DNA of 64,000 bases from Falciphora oryzae (GCA_000733355.1 JNVV01000006.1:564366-628365), one strand, 5' to 3'; shown: positions 10,744-22,835, numbered from the stretch's first letter. Notes: generated from the sequence alone by a model not told the origin. Numbers and translations: made by a program.

Positions 10744-11534
10744 TTACGCAGTCTTCTTCCACTGCGCAATGACGCCAAGAATGCTGCTGACGGTACCCGC
10801 GATACCGACGATGCCGTCGTCGAAACCGATCCAGCCGAGGGCCGAGAATGGGATGGTCAGGTCGCACAGGTCGGAGACGAGCTGCGTTCGGGCAGCGGTC
10901 CTCTCGCTAAAATTGAGAGATAGTTGTCAGCATTGGTGATTCTCCCGCGGCGGAGATCTGAGGCAAAGGTTAGATCAGGTGGGGAAACCAACAGGGCGAT
11001 CCTCTTTCCCTCAACGACGCCCTCGCCCTCCTTGCGGTCGACCCTGGCCTCGCGCTCCTTGAGGCGGTAGAGGGCGTAGAGCTGGGCCGAGACGCTGCAG
11101 AGCAGGCCCATGGCCCAGAAGCGGTAGGCCTCGCGCTGGAGGCGGGCGGCGCGGGCGGAGCGGCGGACTCCCGCGGCGTCGAGCACGGTGGCCATGTCGA
11201 AGGTCAGGTAGCCGGCGTAGCCGAGCTGGCGGCCGACCGAGGTGTAGCGGACGACGGGGTCAGTGGCCTTGGCGTCGGCGGCGACGGCGGCGGCGCGCAT
11301 GTGCTCGACGTTCTTGCCGACGCGCATGACCTTGCGCACCAAGCCGAACTGCTTCTTGAGGGCGTCCCAGGGCGCGACGGCGCCCGGGGTGCCGTTGGTG
11401 CGCAGCAGGTACCAGGCGTAGAAGCGCGCAAAGTACTGGATGGTGCGCAGCAGCTTGTCGCGGCCGACTGTCGTCGCGACGAACTTGAGGTAGTGCGACA
11501 CCGAAGGGTGATAGATGAGCGCGTCGGCAACCAT
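10744..11534 (-). CDS. pex11: peroxisomal membrane protein PEX11
   Basis: Two exons, 11534-10993 and 10906-10744, give 234 residues, the usual PEX11 length. The N-terminus MVADALIYHPSVSHYLKFV and the following amphipathic stretch match the family's membrane-remodelling helix. RLGYAGY-like and LYALYRLKEREARVD segments follow, and the C-terminus TQLVSDLCDLTIP with a hydrophobic Gly-rich segment is the typical membrane end. The intron has a slightly unusual GTTGGT donor at 10992 and a TTTTAG acceptor; it was chosen because it restores the conserved LERTAARTQLVSDL junction in phase 2. PEX11 elongates and divides peroxisomes in response to fatty acids and other proliferating conditions. Its 5' end faces FBP1 across 1.9 kb. 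Confidence 0.92.
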
Positions 11535-13445
11535 GATGGCGACGATCTTGTGGATAGGGCTTTGTGTTTAGGGTATATACGTTCAACTCGGAGGTTCGTC
11601 GCGCTTCGTGGATATGGAGAGCGGTGCGGTTGTCGTCGTGTCTGATGGTTGGAAGTTGTCGTGAGTGGCTTCTTCTTTTTTGGTTGCGCCAGACAAACGT
11701 CGGTTGGAGTGTTCCGATGGATGGGACTGGAGATGGATCAATGGAGTGCCAAGGCTAGGAGCACATGCATGCCGCTGCTACGGGGTATGTCGTACTGGGC
11801 TGTCGCAATCAGGGGAGCTCGGCCGTTTACCCCTCCAGCCAAAATTGGATTGGATGCAGTGTGCAAGGGCGCCGTCGAGGAGGGAGAAGGTCGAAGGGAA
11901 GGCTTTTTTGTTTGGTTGAAATGCCTCAATTACAAGACACTCGATAGACTAAGAAACGCGGATGGAATGCTTTCTCGCTGGCACGTCGTGTCAGGGCAGC
12001 GCCTCAATGGTACAGAGAGCGTACTGCTGCTGCTACGGGCATCAGCATCAACCCAGAGGCTGACGTTTCGGCGTTCCCACCGTCATGCAAATTCCCCAGA
12101 CCAAGGCCACATGCCGAGGTCCGTCCCGGCAACATTGAGATCCAGCGCTCCATCACTCCGACTGTCCTCCCTTTGTGAAATGGTCTGTGCGCCTGTTGGC
12201 GGGTGGGTCAGGCAGGCAGGGTCTCAACGGCTGGCCTGGAATTTGCTTTCGGGAATTCGGTGTATTGAACATTTGAGTGAGCTGCTTGCCTGCCACGCCT
12301 GCCCACGCTCGACGCGCTTTCTCAATTTATTTTCGTAACGCTTCACACACGGGCACGCTCCAAGTCGCATCTCAACACTCCAAGAACATATCCTGTCTGC
12401 CGTGCTTGCTGCTCCATACCCCGGTGCCTCCTGTGCTCCTCAACACACACCTACCAGTGGATCTTTGCTACACCGACAGCCCACGAACGGAGCGTCACGC
12501 GGTTTCTCTTACCTACACGCTACAGCCATGGGTACATGTCGACCGCCTACCTGTTCGTGCCCAGGGAGGGCCACGCCAAGCATCTCAGGGGCACGTGCTC
12601 AGTATTTTTCCCTGTCTTCGATAAAGGCGGAGAGCGCCACCTTTGATCAGATGGCCATCTGCTCAAACATAGGAGCTACTAAATCGGTACTGATTGGCTT
12701 ACCTTGGTATCTTTCCCAACCGACCTGTCCGCCCGTCAGGTAGGCGCAAATACCCTTTCCAGAATGCTCCCGCCTCGCATCTTATCCGACGGGGCCATTG
12801 CCGAAGTCCAGGCTCTTGGCCACACCGGTCGAGTGGGGACGGCCCTGTACGTCATCCCGGGAAATCCTCTTCGTCCGGAGACGAGCTCTGCGGCCTCCCC
12901 CAATCGCCGAGTCCCCCGCGAGGACCTGCCTCTCTATGCTGGTACATGTACCTGACTAGGCCGTTCGAGGGGTCCCCCTTTCGGCTGCTTCCAGTAGACA
13001 ATCAACGCTTTCATTGGAGCACCGGCTGCCTTCAATAGCCGCATCCTCGTCGCGTAGCTACCTGCCATGCGGGGCACCTTTTTGGCTCTGCGGTCAAGCC
13101 ATCGTCATGCCCCCTTTCCTCCTGCCCGAGAGTTCGGCGCGATTACTTGATAAGTGGGAGACCCTCCCCTTTCCATCGCCTTTCTTTCGTCCCAGAGCCG
13201 CTCTCCCGAGTGGCCTCGTAATATTCCCCCACCATAACTACTCCGCCGTCCCACGTTTTACCATCTCTTGATCTTCCATCTCGCTAGTCCCGAGATCCCT
13301 TTCCCTCCTTTTCGCTGTGAAACCTTACTACTCCCGCACGATCTACTTCTCGTCGGTCGCCACCACTGTCGGCGCCGCACCTCCCTTTTTCTTATACATC
13401 CCTTTGTAAACTCTTGTACTAGTACAGTTTCCAGATTCGCCCACC
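11535..13445. other. 1.9-kb divergent promoter region, PEX11/FBP1
   Basis: Several open frames cross this stretch, but none has a family motif, sensible composition or splice logic. Both flanking genes are expected to be induced on gluconeogenic or fatty-acid carbon, so a shared control region is plausible. The long pyrimidine-rich stretch before 13446 is probably the FBP1 leader. Confidence 0.45.
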
Positions 13446-14668
13446 ATGGCTGAGAGCAACGGCAATGGCGGCGCACCGGTGCCCGAGAAGGTCAACACCA
13501 ACATCGTAACCCTGACCAGGTTCTTGACGGAGGAGCAGGCGAAGCACAAGGAGGCGACTGGAGACTTCACGTACGTCTAGTCCAATGTGAACATGCCGCT
13601 TCCTCTCTCTCGTCAGCCGAGAGACCACAACTGACATCCCGGCCCAGGTTGCTTTGCCACGCCCTGCAGTTCTCCTTCAAGGCCATCGCCTACTACATCC
13701 GGCGGGCCACGCTCGTCAACCTGACGGGGCTGGCCGGCTCGGCCAACACGACGGGCGACGACCAGAAGAAGCTGGACGTGATCGGCAACGACATCTTCAT
13801 CGAGGCCATGCGGTCGTCGGGCAAGTGCGCGCTCCTGGTGTCGGAGGAGGAGGAGGACGTCATCTTCTTCAAGGGCAACGGCGACGCCCGCTACGCCGTC
13901 GCCTGCGACCCCATCGACGGCAGCTCCAACCTCGACGCGGGGGTCTCGGTCGGCACCATCTTCGGCATCCACAAGCTCGCCGAGGGCAGCACGGGCACCA
14001 AGGAGGACATCCTCAAACCGGGCACCGAGCTGCTCGCCGCCGGCTTCACCATGTACGGCGCCTCGGCCCAGCTCGTCATGACGATGCGCGGCGGCGGCGT
14101 CAACGGCTTCACGCTCGACAACTCCTTTGGCGAGTTCATCCTCACCCACCCGGACATGCGCATCCCCAAGTCGCGCGCCATCTACTCGGTCAACGAGGGC
14201 AACTCGCTCTACTGGGAGGACCACGTCAAGGGCTACTTCGAGTCGCTCAAGCAGCCCCAGGGCGGCGCCGCCGGCGGCAAGCCCTACAGCGCCAGGTACA
14301 TCGGCAGCATGGTGGCCGACGCCTACCGGACCCTGCTCTACGGCGGCATCTTCGCCTACCCGGCCGACAAGAAGAGCCCCAAGGGCAAGCTCCGCATCCT
14401 CTACGAGTGTGCCCCGATGGCCATGGTCTTTGAGAATGGTAAGTCTTTGGTTTCCTCGTCTTGTCTGCCACTCTTCCTTGCCCTTATGCAGAGCGAGAGC
14501 ACCAAAAGCTGACGGTTTGTCTTCTCTCCTCTTCCAGCCGGCGGTCAGGCCCTCAACAGCAAAATGATCCGTATGCTCGAGGTTGTCCCTGAGCACATCC
14601 ATGATAGATCCGGCATCTTTATGGGCAGCTGGGACGAGGTTGAGAAGGTCAAATCCTTCCACAAATAA
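13446..14668 (+). CDS. fbp1: fructose-1,6-bisphosphatase
   Basis: Three exons, 13446-13570, 13648-14438 and 14538-14668, encode 348 residues. The enzyme hydrolyses fructose 1,6-bisphosphate to fructose 6-phosphate in cytosolic gluconeogenesis. The Mg-binding and catalytic signature DPIDGSSNLD starts at residue 129, the upstream acidic loop is VSEEEEDV, and the substrate-site segment runs YIGSMVADAYRTLLYGGIF. The C-terminus GSWDEVEKVKSFH is typical. Both introns have standard borders (GTACGT/CAG and GTAAGT/CAG) and join at GDFTLLCHAL and FENAGGQAL, which are conserved. Length and motifs agree with an active class I FBPase. Transcription is normally glucose-repressed; I did not identify a definite repressor site. 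Confidence 0.97.
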
Positions 14669-15443
14669 CAACGGGATCGGTCGGGCGAGAAAGGGGAAGA
14701 CGGAGTGACCCAAGACAAACAAACAAACACACAATGAACACAACAAAAACAAAGTTAAAAGGAAACCCACATGGAGCCGCACCAGAATGGCAAATCATGG
14801 GTTGATTTGAAGATCTCATGTGGTGGTGGAAGGGATTTCAACTTGATCATGGACGGAAAATCAAGTCCATCAGGCACACGGGGCTCGTTCCAAAATCCCC
14901 TCGAACCCGGTGACGGCGGAACAAATGTGTCATAGCATGGCGCCAGTGAGCCAAGGCTTGTGAATAGCAACTAGCTAGTCTAACACGGCTGTTAAGATCA
15001 GAGACAAAGAAAATGGGTTGATACCAACCCTCGGAGATGGGCAAGCCGAAACATTGAACCTCCCCGCAACCCCCAGGGAAAGCAATGCGCCGTAGCGCGT
15101 GTGCTATAGGACTGGCGTGGCCCCAAGAGGCACGCTCAGCCTGAGCTCTCAAGTTAGCCGCCGGTCCCAAGAACTCGAGGTTGCGCGTTACCATGTGTAT
15201 AATTCCAAACATCAAACCCAAATCCACCAGCACCGTGAAACGCCCAACACCGATGATAAGCCCAACGCCGTAGGAGGTACATGTCCCAGCCCACGGCAAA
15301 AAAGAATCGAGGCAATGACGAGTTCGCTTCGTTCAGTCTTGTAGTCGAGGCGCCGTTTTCTCGGGGAGATGCCGCATCTCTGTCAGGTAGATATTTGGGA
15401 GGAATATCGCCAGCTAAAGCAGCGTCTGATCACAAGCTCCAAA
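14669..15443. other. convergent spacer, FBP1 and SPF30-like genes
   Basis: This is expected to hold two 3' UTRs. A 150-codon frame on the minus strand (14847-15299) has no recognisable motif and is left out. Confidence 0.45.
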
Positions 15444-16619
15444 TTAGTCGAGGTCCTCATTTGGTTGGTAAACGTGACGACTTCGGCTGGGATCTTTGCG
15501 CATAGCCTGCCCGGATCCAGTGAATCCAACTAGTTTCAGAAAAGAAAAAAAAAAAAAAAAGTGGTTAGCAAACGTTATAGATGGCCCAATCTTTTATAAT
15601 GTGGGGACCCGCGCTTACCTCGTCCATGAATGCCCTCGGGCGTTCGGAACATGCTGTCCTTCTTCTGGGACTTGCCGAACTTGGACTTGTTGTTGAAGTC
15701 CTGCCAGTTGGACTTGCCCTTCTCGAGCTCCTTCGTCGCCTTGATCTTCTTGAACTTCTTGACCGGCTTGGCGTTTTCGGCACCCGCCGCCTCGGATCCC
15801 TCGCCCGCGCCTCCCTGGGGCTGCACGTAGCGGGTCGCCGAGGCCGAGAGGACGACGCCGTTGTTGTTCCTCGACACGACGGGCTGCGGGTTGCTGGCGT
15901 ACGCGGAAGGCTGCGCCGGCTGCTGCGGGGCGACGGCGCCGGCCGAGGCGGCGACGTGGGGCAGCTCGGGCGCGGCCGCGGCCGCGGCGACGGGGGTGCC
16001 GTCGGCCTTGCGCTTCTGGGCCGAGGAGGCTGAGGGGGCGACGGGGCGGATGTCGCGGGCGCGCAGCGTCTCGACTGTGTCGTAGCTCTTGAACTTGACC
16101 GTGTAGATGGGCGCCGTGGACGAGCCCGTGACCGAGGTGATGCGGGCGGCGTAGAAGGCCTTGTCGCCCGACACCCACTTGGCCATGACGCTGTCGTTGA
16201 CCTGGTACGACGCCTCGGGCTCCTTGTCGTCCGAGGCGGCCGCGAGCGAGGGCGGGGCGGGGCCTGGCTTGTGGGAGCCGGCGTTGTCGGCGCGCGACCG
16301 TTGCTCCGGCGCCGGGTTGGAGGCGGCGGCTGGCCGCTGGGGCGCCAGGGCCGTTGTCGGTTGCGACGGCCGGAGCTCGGCGATTTGCTCGTTGCATAGG
16401 GCTAGTGCCTCTTCGATTTCAGTCTTGAGCACCAGCAGTTCCTCGTTCTCGGGGTCGTCCTGCAGGCCCGCCAGGATCATTTCCAGCTAGACAAGAAGAA
16501 AGCGTCAGTGGCGTGAGGAAGAGAGAGGACGCGCAACGATGAAGTGTGTGTGTGAATATGAGCGGTCTCACCTGGTCAAGGAACTCGGCCTTCTCGGCCT
16601 CGTACTTTTGGAGATCCAT
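15444..16619 (-). CDS. SPF30/SMNDC1-like splicing factor, Tudor domain
   Basis: Exons 16619-16572, 16486-15619 and 15529-15444 give 333 residues. The N-terminus is a coiled coil beginning MDLQKYEAEKAEFLDQ. An SMN-type Tudor domain lies at about residues 110-170 (VMAKWVSGDKAFYAARI, then YTVKFKSYDTVETLRARDI), which in this family reads symmetric dimethyl-arginine on Sm proteins. A low-complexity Ala/Pro/Gln middle follows. The basic C-terminal block KKFKKIKATKELEKGKSNWQ and the motif FRTPEGIHGRVGFTGSG closely resemble the end of human SMNDC1, a factor needed for U4/U6.U5 tri-snRNP assembly in the nucleus. The last exon is supported by this motif, whose RV residues span the intron. That intron carries an 18-nt A/T run before its acceptor. 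Confidence 0.85.
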
Positions 16620-17792
16620 GGTGACCGATTTCGGGGTTGGAAGTGGCTGCAAGAAGCCAGCAGTCGGCCGCGGAGCAACACAGGGCGATGTATCAAGCTT
16701 AGGGTGTTGGTATATACCCAAGCAAGAAATATTGCTGTCGTTATCAAAGGTATCGTCCGGCCGAGGGCTGACGGAAAGGTGATGATAATATTGCACGAGG
16801 TACGACGGCGGTTGAGAAGGCACCACAATGAAATGGCACCGTGCTAGCGCCTGGACCTGAGCTGGGTGGGCTAAGTTGGGGCTCTTCAATTATAGCCCAC
16901 CGCGCGATGTAGGATCGAGTTACGTAATCGAGGTGACTTCGCCCGAAGCCCGCTTACACTTGCACCGCATTTCCGATTTTGGGTACGCACGCTACAACCA
17001 TCCCAAGCACTCTCGTGTTTGCTAAACATTGGGGAAATGAAACGAGTGGAAAAGAGTAGTCAGTACTCTCCATGCAGTCAGGATAAAACCCATATCCCCA
17101 GCAAGTGATTCATAAGATGGACGCTTTGTTACAAGTTGAACTGAAGTATAGAGTTCTTACGAAGCCCTCATGTCCCGTCCTTTTCTCCCAGGCCGGCAGA
17201 CGAGAGTCCACCCAGGCTCATAGCAGCAGGTCCAGCGTAGAAGTAATTCACCCTTGTGTACCCTGCGAACAAGATGCTATTTGTAATCGAAGCCCCAAGG
17301 ACCAAGTCCAGTCCCAATGCCCCCTTCCCTCCACTCTTTTCCCTAACGCCCGTGTGCTGTGCGCTCGATGGCCGATTCTCGCAGTCTTTGGCAGTAAATA
17401 AAAACATAAGAATAAAAAAAGGTATTAGAGAAGGAAAAGTGGATTAGGCATCAGTAAGAACGAAGCGGATCATGAGTTCATCATCAGCGTCCCGTAGCCG
17501 GGGCAAAAAAAAAAAAAAAAAAAAAGAAAAGAGAAAGATGCAGTTGCAGCAATCGAAATGCTTCGCGGTCCGTGGGAGAAGCTATGCAATATCGTCCATC
17601 CGAGTTCTTGCGAAGATGAGATGAGGAGGGCAGGCGGAGAATAGAGTATGCCTCAAATGTGAAGAAATCGACATTAGTCTACTCTCTCGGACGGGGGGTC
17701 GGCTGCTCGCTCCAAGGGGAAGAAGACGATGGGCGGGGGACGTGCCGCAGCTCGCCTGTGGAATCGACCATGGCCTCGCCGACATCGGCTCC
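16620..17792. other. spacer with 21-nt A tract, no gene seen
   Basis: This holds the SPF30-like promoter and the 3' region of the Tco89-like gene. An uninterrupted run of 21 A occupies 17505-17525. No coding or structural RNA feature is visible. Confidence 0.45.
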
Positions 17793-20018
17793 CTACTCCT
17801 GGCTGGCGCTCAAGTCCATGTTCTTCTCCCACATATTCCGCAGCAGCGCCACCGTGCCGTCGTCGTCCTCACCGTCCACCAGACTCGCCCCGCTGAGCCC
17901 CTCTCCCCCACCATGTAGCCGCCGGCCGCCGCCGTCGTCCGTTTCCAGACTCGAGTCGGCCCCGTTGGCCCTGATGGACGACCAGGTTCTCCGCGGGGGC
18001 CCCGGCCTTGACTGTTGCTGATGCCTGTCACTGTTGATGCCACCCACTGCAGCGGCAGACGAACCGGGCCGAGAGCTGCCTTGCTCCCGGTAACTCTGGC
18101 TGAGCCTCGAGGCTGCGCCAATCCCGGCATAGTCCGAGTGGCGTTTGGCGTGTCCCGGGCCGGCACCGTTAGGCAGGGGGATCCGTCGGCTCTTTTCGGC
18201 GCCAGGGAGATGTGATAGCCGCGCAAGGCTGCGGGCTACCGGGTTCTGGTACCGGCGCACGACCATGTATTCCATACCGGCGCGATCTAGGAGCTTGCCG
18301 ACACGTGGGTCCCGCGTGTCGTAGCCCGCTCCACCGACCAGCGGGCTGGCCACGGGGCCTTGATGGTGGGGGAGGTGGTGGGGATTCGGCTCGAGCGTCG
18401 AGCTGGCCCGCTGCAGGTTAAGCTTCTGCTGAGTGCGGCTCTTCTCGGCCGGCTGTACCATGTACGGTACCGACGCTCGAGCTCTTGACGACGAGGACCC
18501 GGCGGCTGACGCGCCTATGACGCTGTTGGTTTCGTCGTCTGAGGTGAGGGACGATGGCTCGCCGCCACGGCGGTACCCGTTCCGTAGTGCCGTGCTCTTT
18601 TGAGCCTCGTTCATGGCTGCTAGGGCCCGAGTTCGATTGGGTACGGACGAGTCGTCGTCGTGTGGTCTTGCCATTCGGGAGCTCGGCGTGTAGAACGAGC
18701 CCCCTGCGGCCGGGTTGCCGGACGAGCCGTGGCTACTTGTGGTGACGAAACGGGACGTGATGTCGCCGCCACCGCCTCCACTGCTGCCGGCCATGCCCCG
18801 CCGCTGGGGCGCCGTCAGCCCGGCCTCGGTAGAGAAGACGGAAGCGTTGGACTCGGGGCTTGCAGCCGGGGCCGAGATGCGCTGCTGCAGGCGCTGGGCG
18901 GCGGCCGAGGCCGACTCGCCGGTGGCGGACTCGGTCGACATCATTGGCACGGCGGTTTGTGAGGGGACACGCTGCAGCAGCTTCGAAGGCGGCGGCAGTG
19001 AACCCTGTTGGGAAAGGCCACGGGAGTGCGCGTGGCTCGGCGACAACTGAGTGCGCGTGCGCGGGCTATTCTGAGCCGAGATGTCGGCGTCGAGCGCGTG
19101 ATGCTGCAGTTGAGGCTGGTGGAGCGGGTGAGCGTTCTGGTGGGGGTTCTGGTGCTGTTGGCTGTGGTGATGGTGGTGGTGATGGTGATTTGGGCTATCG
19201 GGTTTCGATTCCGGGTGGCCGCTGCTGACGACAGAGCCACGGCGCGAGATGTAGGGCGAGGCGGAGGAGCTCGCGTCAACCCATTCGTCCCCGTCGTCGT
19301 CGTCGTCGTCGCCGGTGCCGAGCGCGAAGTGGACTTGGTTCTTGGCAACTTTCTTGGCGACGGTCGGGTTGGAGAGCGAGCGCTTCAATGGCACGCCTCC
19401 GGAGGATCTGGAACCGCCGCCGCCGCCGGCTGCTCCGCCGCTGCTGTGGCGCTTGGTGACGTCGGCGTGAGAGCGGTTGCGCTTCAGGCTCGTGCCAGAC
19501 AGGTTCTTCTTCAGGTTCGCCGAAGAGGAGGAGTGGCCGAACAGCTTCAGCTCGGACGAAGCGCGACGGTGGTGTGAGCTGGTTGTGGACGGACCAGCGG
19601 CGGCTGCGGCGATTGGGGGAAATGCGCGGTCGGCCGGGTCGGGCGAGGTGGAGGATTGGCGCCTGACGGCAGGCTTTGCCGAGGGCGCGACGGCGTGGTG
19701 TCTTGACAGGGCCTTGGAGGAGGGGACGCGGCCGTAGAGCCTTCCGGTGCCGCCGCCGACAACGTATTTCTGCTGGGACTTTACGCGGTGTTGCTGTGGC
19801 TGCTGCTGTTGCTGCTCTCGTTGTTGTTGGTGTTGCTGCTGTTGCTGCCGCTGCTGCTGCTGCTGCTGCTGCTGATTCGAGGGATTGGTCTGCTGCTGAG
19901 GGGCGTGGTGGTCGCTGTGCTGCGAATCGTTGGTGTCGCGATGGGCGCCCAACGCGGGTCGTTTTGATTGGCCGTGAGCCGATGCGTCGGTCCCGTCTCT
20001 GTCCCTGTCCTTGGCCAT
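17793..20018 (-). CDS. TCO89: TORC1 subunit Tco89-like protein
   Basis: A single exon of 741 residues, counted from MAKDRDRDGTDA. The protein is largely disordered. It has a long Gln/His tract after about residue 40, then basic Ser-rich blocks such as SSELKLFG, NLKKNLSGTSLKRNRSH and VPLKRSLSNPTVAKK, followed by VHFALGTGDDDDDDGDEWVDA. Near the C-terminus are QNPVARSLARLSHLPGAEK and LLRNMWEKNMDLSASQE. This order matches my recollection of fungal Tco89, the TORC1 subunit on the vacuole membrane that couples nutrient status to growth. Identification rests on these blocks and not on a catalytic domain. The frame stays open to an ATG at 20690, but that 670-nt extension reads like translated leader, so I placed the start at 20018. 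Confidence 0.62.
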   Translation of the reverse strand: MAKDRDRDGTDASAHGQSKRPALGAHRDTNDSQHSDHHAPQQQTNPSNQQQQQQQQRQQQQQHQQQREQQQQQPQQHRVKSQQKYVVGGGTGRLYGRVPSSKALSRHHAVAPSAKPAVRRQSSTSPDPADRAFPPIAAAAAGPSTTSSHHRRASSELKLFGHSSSSANLKKNLSGTSLKRNRSHADVTKRHSSGGAAGGGGGSRSSGGVPLKRSLSNPTVAKKVAKNQVHFALGTGDDDDDDGDEWVDASSSASPYISRRGSVVSSGHPESKPDSPNHHHHHHHHSQQHQNPHQNAHPLHQPQLQHHALDADISAQNSPRTRTQLSPSHAHSRGLSQQGSLPPPSKLLQRVPSQTAVPMMSTESATGESASAAAQRLQQRISAPAASPESNASVFSTEAGLTAPQRRGMAGSSGGGGGDITSRFVTTSSHGSSGNPAAGGSFYTPSSRMARPHDDDSSVPNRTRALAAMNEAQKSTALRNGYRRGGEPSSLTSDDETNSVIGASAAGSSSSRARASVPYMVQPAEKSRTQQKLNLQRASSTLEPNPHHLPHHQGPVASPLVGGAGYDTRDPRVGKLLDRAGMEYMVVRRYQNPVARSLARLSHLPGAEKSRRIPLPNGAGPGHAKRHSDYAGIGAASRLSQSYREQGSSRPGSSAAAVGGINSDRHQQQSRPGPPRRTWSSIRANGADSSLETDDGGGRRLHGGGEGLSGASLVDGEDDDGTVALLRNMWEKNMDLSASQE

Positions 20019-21856
20019 GTCTGCAGTCGGCGGTGCGTTTGCTGTGGCGTCTTTGTGCGCGATTTCCGGCTCCAGTCCTCCGTCTTGCGTTGCTTTCCGG
20101 CCTTCCCCTGCTTCCCTGCCTCCAGCCCCTTTTTGGAGCGGGAGTGGCAGGCCGGCGTGCTGCCCCTGGTGGCGCAATCCGGGACTGGGGCCAGCGATAC
20201 GGCAGGATTCGGTGGTGACGCTGCCCGTCGATGTGGTCGATTCAATGGTGTCGGGGCTTCCAGCTCGAGGGTGTCTGGCACGGTCGGGGGCTGCAGTTGC
20301 ACTGGGTTTTGCGCGTGGTGAGCAGTCGAGCCGGCCTCGGGGGTGCGTTGGGCTGATCGAACAAAGAGCTGGCGGCGGCGACTCGAAGCTTCGTTTTTTC
20401 AGGGGGCAGTCGGCTGCGATGCGAAATGGAAGCGCGTCCCGGGCGAGCTGGCAGCTGGTAGGAGGTGAGGTTCTCTGGCGGGCGAGTCGGTCCGGGGTCC
20501 AAGAGCGCCAGCCCACTGCTGGCTCTGCCAAATATTTGTGGATTCTCCGGCCTTGTCGCCTAGTCCCAGCAGCCCATTTGGAATCAAATCTCAAATCGTG
20601 CTCCTCAATTGTTTGCTTCTTGTGCAAGTCAAGTGCAAGGCCAGCGATCCACTCGCCAGCTCCAGCGAAATCGGGGGCTGACCCGGCCAACTTGAAGCGT
20701 TTGCCTGCCCTCTCACGGTTTTACCAATGACGAAAACGACTCTGCAACACGGGCAGGGTCAGACGCAGGCAGGTAGGTTTGCACATGATTCCTTGACACC
20801 TGGTCGTGGACGACCTTCAATTTATTTTTTCCAAGGTTCTTTCTGTCCGGGCTTATCATCCAACCTCCCCCACCAACATGTCCTACTTGCCTCCCTTCCT
20901 CCCTGCGTCTCTGCCTGTGCCTGTGTAGAGACCGGGCAGCTACAGGTTTGTTATCTCCCGGTGATACCTCCAGAGGCAGCTCCCACCTACCTACCTTCGT
21001 ACGGGCACCCCCTAGTCTACATCCTACGCCCGTAGGCATCATGCAACACACATCCCGGCAAAAGCCCCGTCTCTTCTCCCTATCCAATTCCCTTGACTGC
21101 TCCCCTCCCTCGTCCCGACGGGCAACCAATGGCACCGGGTCCTCGCCAGTCGCGCGGCACCGCCGGTCCGGCGTGCATGTCAGATCTGGCGGTGAGCACC
21201 CACATGTATTCGCCCGCTCCTGATTGGCCAATCTCCCGTCCACCGGTATTTTGCACGTGAGAGCACTGCTGCACCATTGCAGTCATAATGACTCCCTCGC
21301 CGTCGGGGTGGTCGTAACTCCAATGACCTGCTTCGTGCTCTCAGCAGGCCTGTTCGTGTAGCCCGCCTAGCTGCGAGCGCGATACAATGGCCACACCCAT
21401 ACGCAGACACTTTCACTGCCATCCCCGCCGACCTCGGACCTCCACCATTCTCAGTGCTTCCTGCCTTGGCCACTTCGATGCTCTGTGCACAGATAACGGG
21501 TGCGCTGGCTGGGGTTTGGGTTCAGGCAACCCCAGGAATGTAACGCTGTAACAGGCCCCTGTCAGAAGCAGTCGTCGCAGTTGGGAACATGACGTAACAA
21601 CACTGCTTTGAAATTGCCAGATGCGTGTTTCTTTGTCTATTGAGACCTGAAAACATGAGTACTCGAAAAATGTATTGGTGTCTCGTCTACAAGCTCCAGT
21701 ACATGATTATAAGTAGCTAAAAAGATGACGAACAGAGTGAAAGAGAAGAGAGCAAGAAGAGCCCGACAATTTCCAACAGTCAATGTCCATCATGTACATA
21801 TCATGTTGACAACCCAGCCCTAGGTAGCCGCTCCACTCGCTCCCCATGACACTGGA

Positions 21857-21857
<1 letters not shown>

Positions 21858-21883
<26 letters not shown>
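21858..21883. repeat. A26 homopolymer
   Basis: There are 26 consecutive A, the longest homopolymer in the window. It is not preceded by a coding region that would suggest a retroposed transcript. Confidence 0.9.
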
Positions 21884-21887
<4 letters not shown>

Positions 21888-22211
21888 AGCACAGCAAGAC
21901 ATGAGAAAGTTGCAGTCTAACTTGGTCACCCCAGCTGGACTACAGCAGAGGAATCAAGCCCTCCCGCCACGACAAGGCGTTAAACCGACTTGGGAGGGGG
22001 GTAGATAAGTATATTGCGATGGGGAAGGCAATAAAAGCAGAACAGATGAACGAGCGTGTCAGGGCGGAAAACGAAGGACGCAAGGAGAGGACAAACGAAA
22101 GGCGCAAGGGGGAAAACACGGGGGCAAAAAAAACGCAAGGAAAAGACGCAAGGAAATAAGCCAGACGCACGCAGAGAAAAAGGAGCAAAAAACAAAACAA
22201 GGTCAACGAGC

Positions 22212-22835
22212 GGACAGGGTAGATATTTTTGGGTTTTTCTGTTTCTGGAAACGCAGCGCAAAACGACGACGCAAGGAAATAAGCCAAGACAAAGGGAATA
22301 AGCCAAGCAACGCAAGCAATAGGAAATGGCAGGACAGGTTAGATATTTTTGGGTTTGCTCTTTTCAACTTTTTTTTGGCTTTTGTGTTTTTAGGAAAATG
22401 CAACGCAAAACGAACACGCAAGGAAACAAGCCACAAACAAGGAAATAAGCCAAGACGCAAGGAAACAAGCCAAAGACAGAAGGGAATAAGCCAAGACGCA
22501 AGGAAACAAGCCAAAACAGAAGGGAATAAGCCAAACGATGCAGGAAATATAGAAAAAAGGAAAGGACGGGACAGGTTAGGTGTTTTTGGGTTTTCTGGAT
22601 CTTCACCTTTTTTTGGGCTTTTGTAGTTTCAGGGAAATGCAGCGCAAAACAAACAAGACAAAGGAAACAAGCCATACGACGCAAGGAAGGGGAGGAAATG
22701 ACTGGACAGGTTAGATATTTTTGGGTTTTCTGGGTCTTCAACTTTTTTTTCGGGCTTTTGTGATTTCTGGGAAATGCAACGCAGAACAAACAACAAAAGG
22801 CGAACTACGCCAGGACAGCAAACATAGCTCACGAA
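22212..22835. repeat. four diverged copies of a ~100-nt repeat
   Basis: Copies start at 22212, 22332, 22569 and 22704 with the phrase GGACAGGTTAGATATTTTTG (or close variants). Each continues with GGGTTTTCT, a T-run, GGCTTTTGTG and then AAATGCAACGCAAAAC. Between copies 2 and 3 a shorter unit, GACGCAAGGAAACAAGCC plus AGAAGGGAATAAGCC, is itself duplicated (about 22454-22492 and 22495-22531). No open frame is conserved between copies, so this is a minisatellite and not a gene family. Confidence 0.85.

Noticed and set aside
11649..12338. 229-codon plus-strand frame in the PEX11/FBP1 spacer
   Set aside because: Random-like composition and no recognisable domain or splice pattern.
13613..14782. 389-codon frame antisense to FBP1
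   Set aside because: It is a mirror of strongly C-ending codons in FBP1; the translation has no motif and FBP1 is unambiguous.
14847..15299. 150-codon minus-strand frame between FBP1 and the SPF30-like gene
   Set aside because: No motif, no homologue recalled, and it lies where two 3' UTRs are expected.
20019..20690. N-terminal extension of the Tco89-like protein to an ATG at 20690
   Set aside because: Composition is unlike the rest of the protein, and the family start MAKDRD-like lies downstream; kept only as a finding to test.
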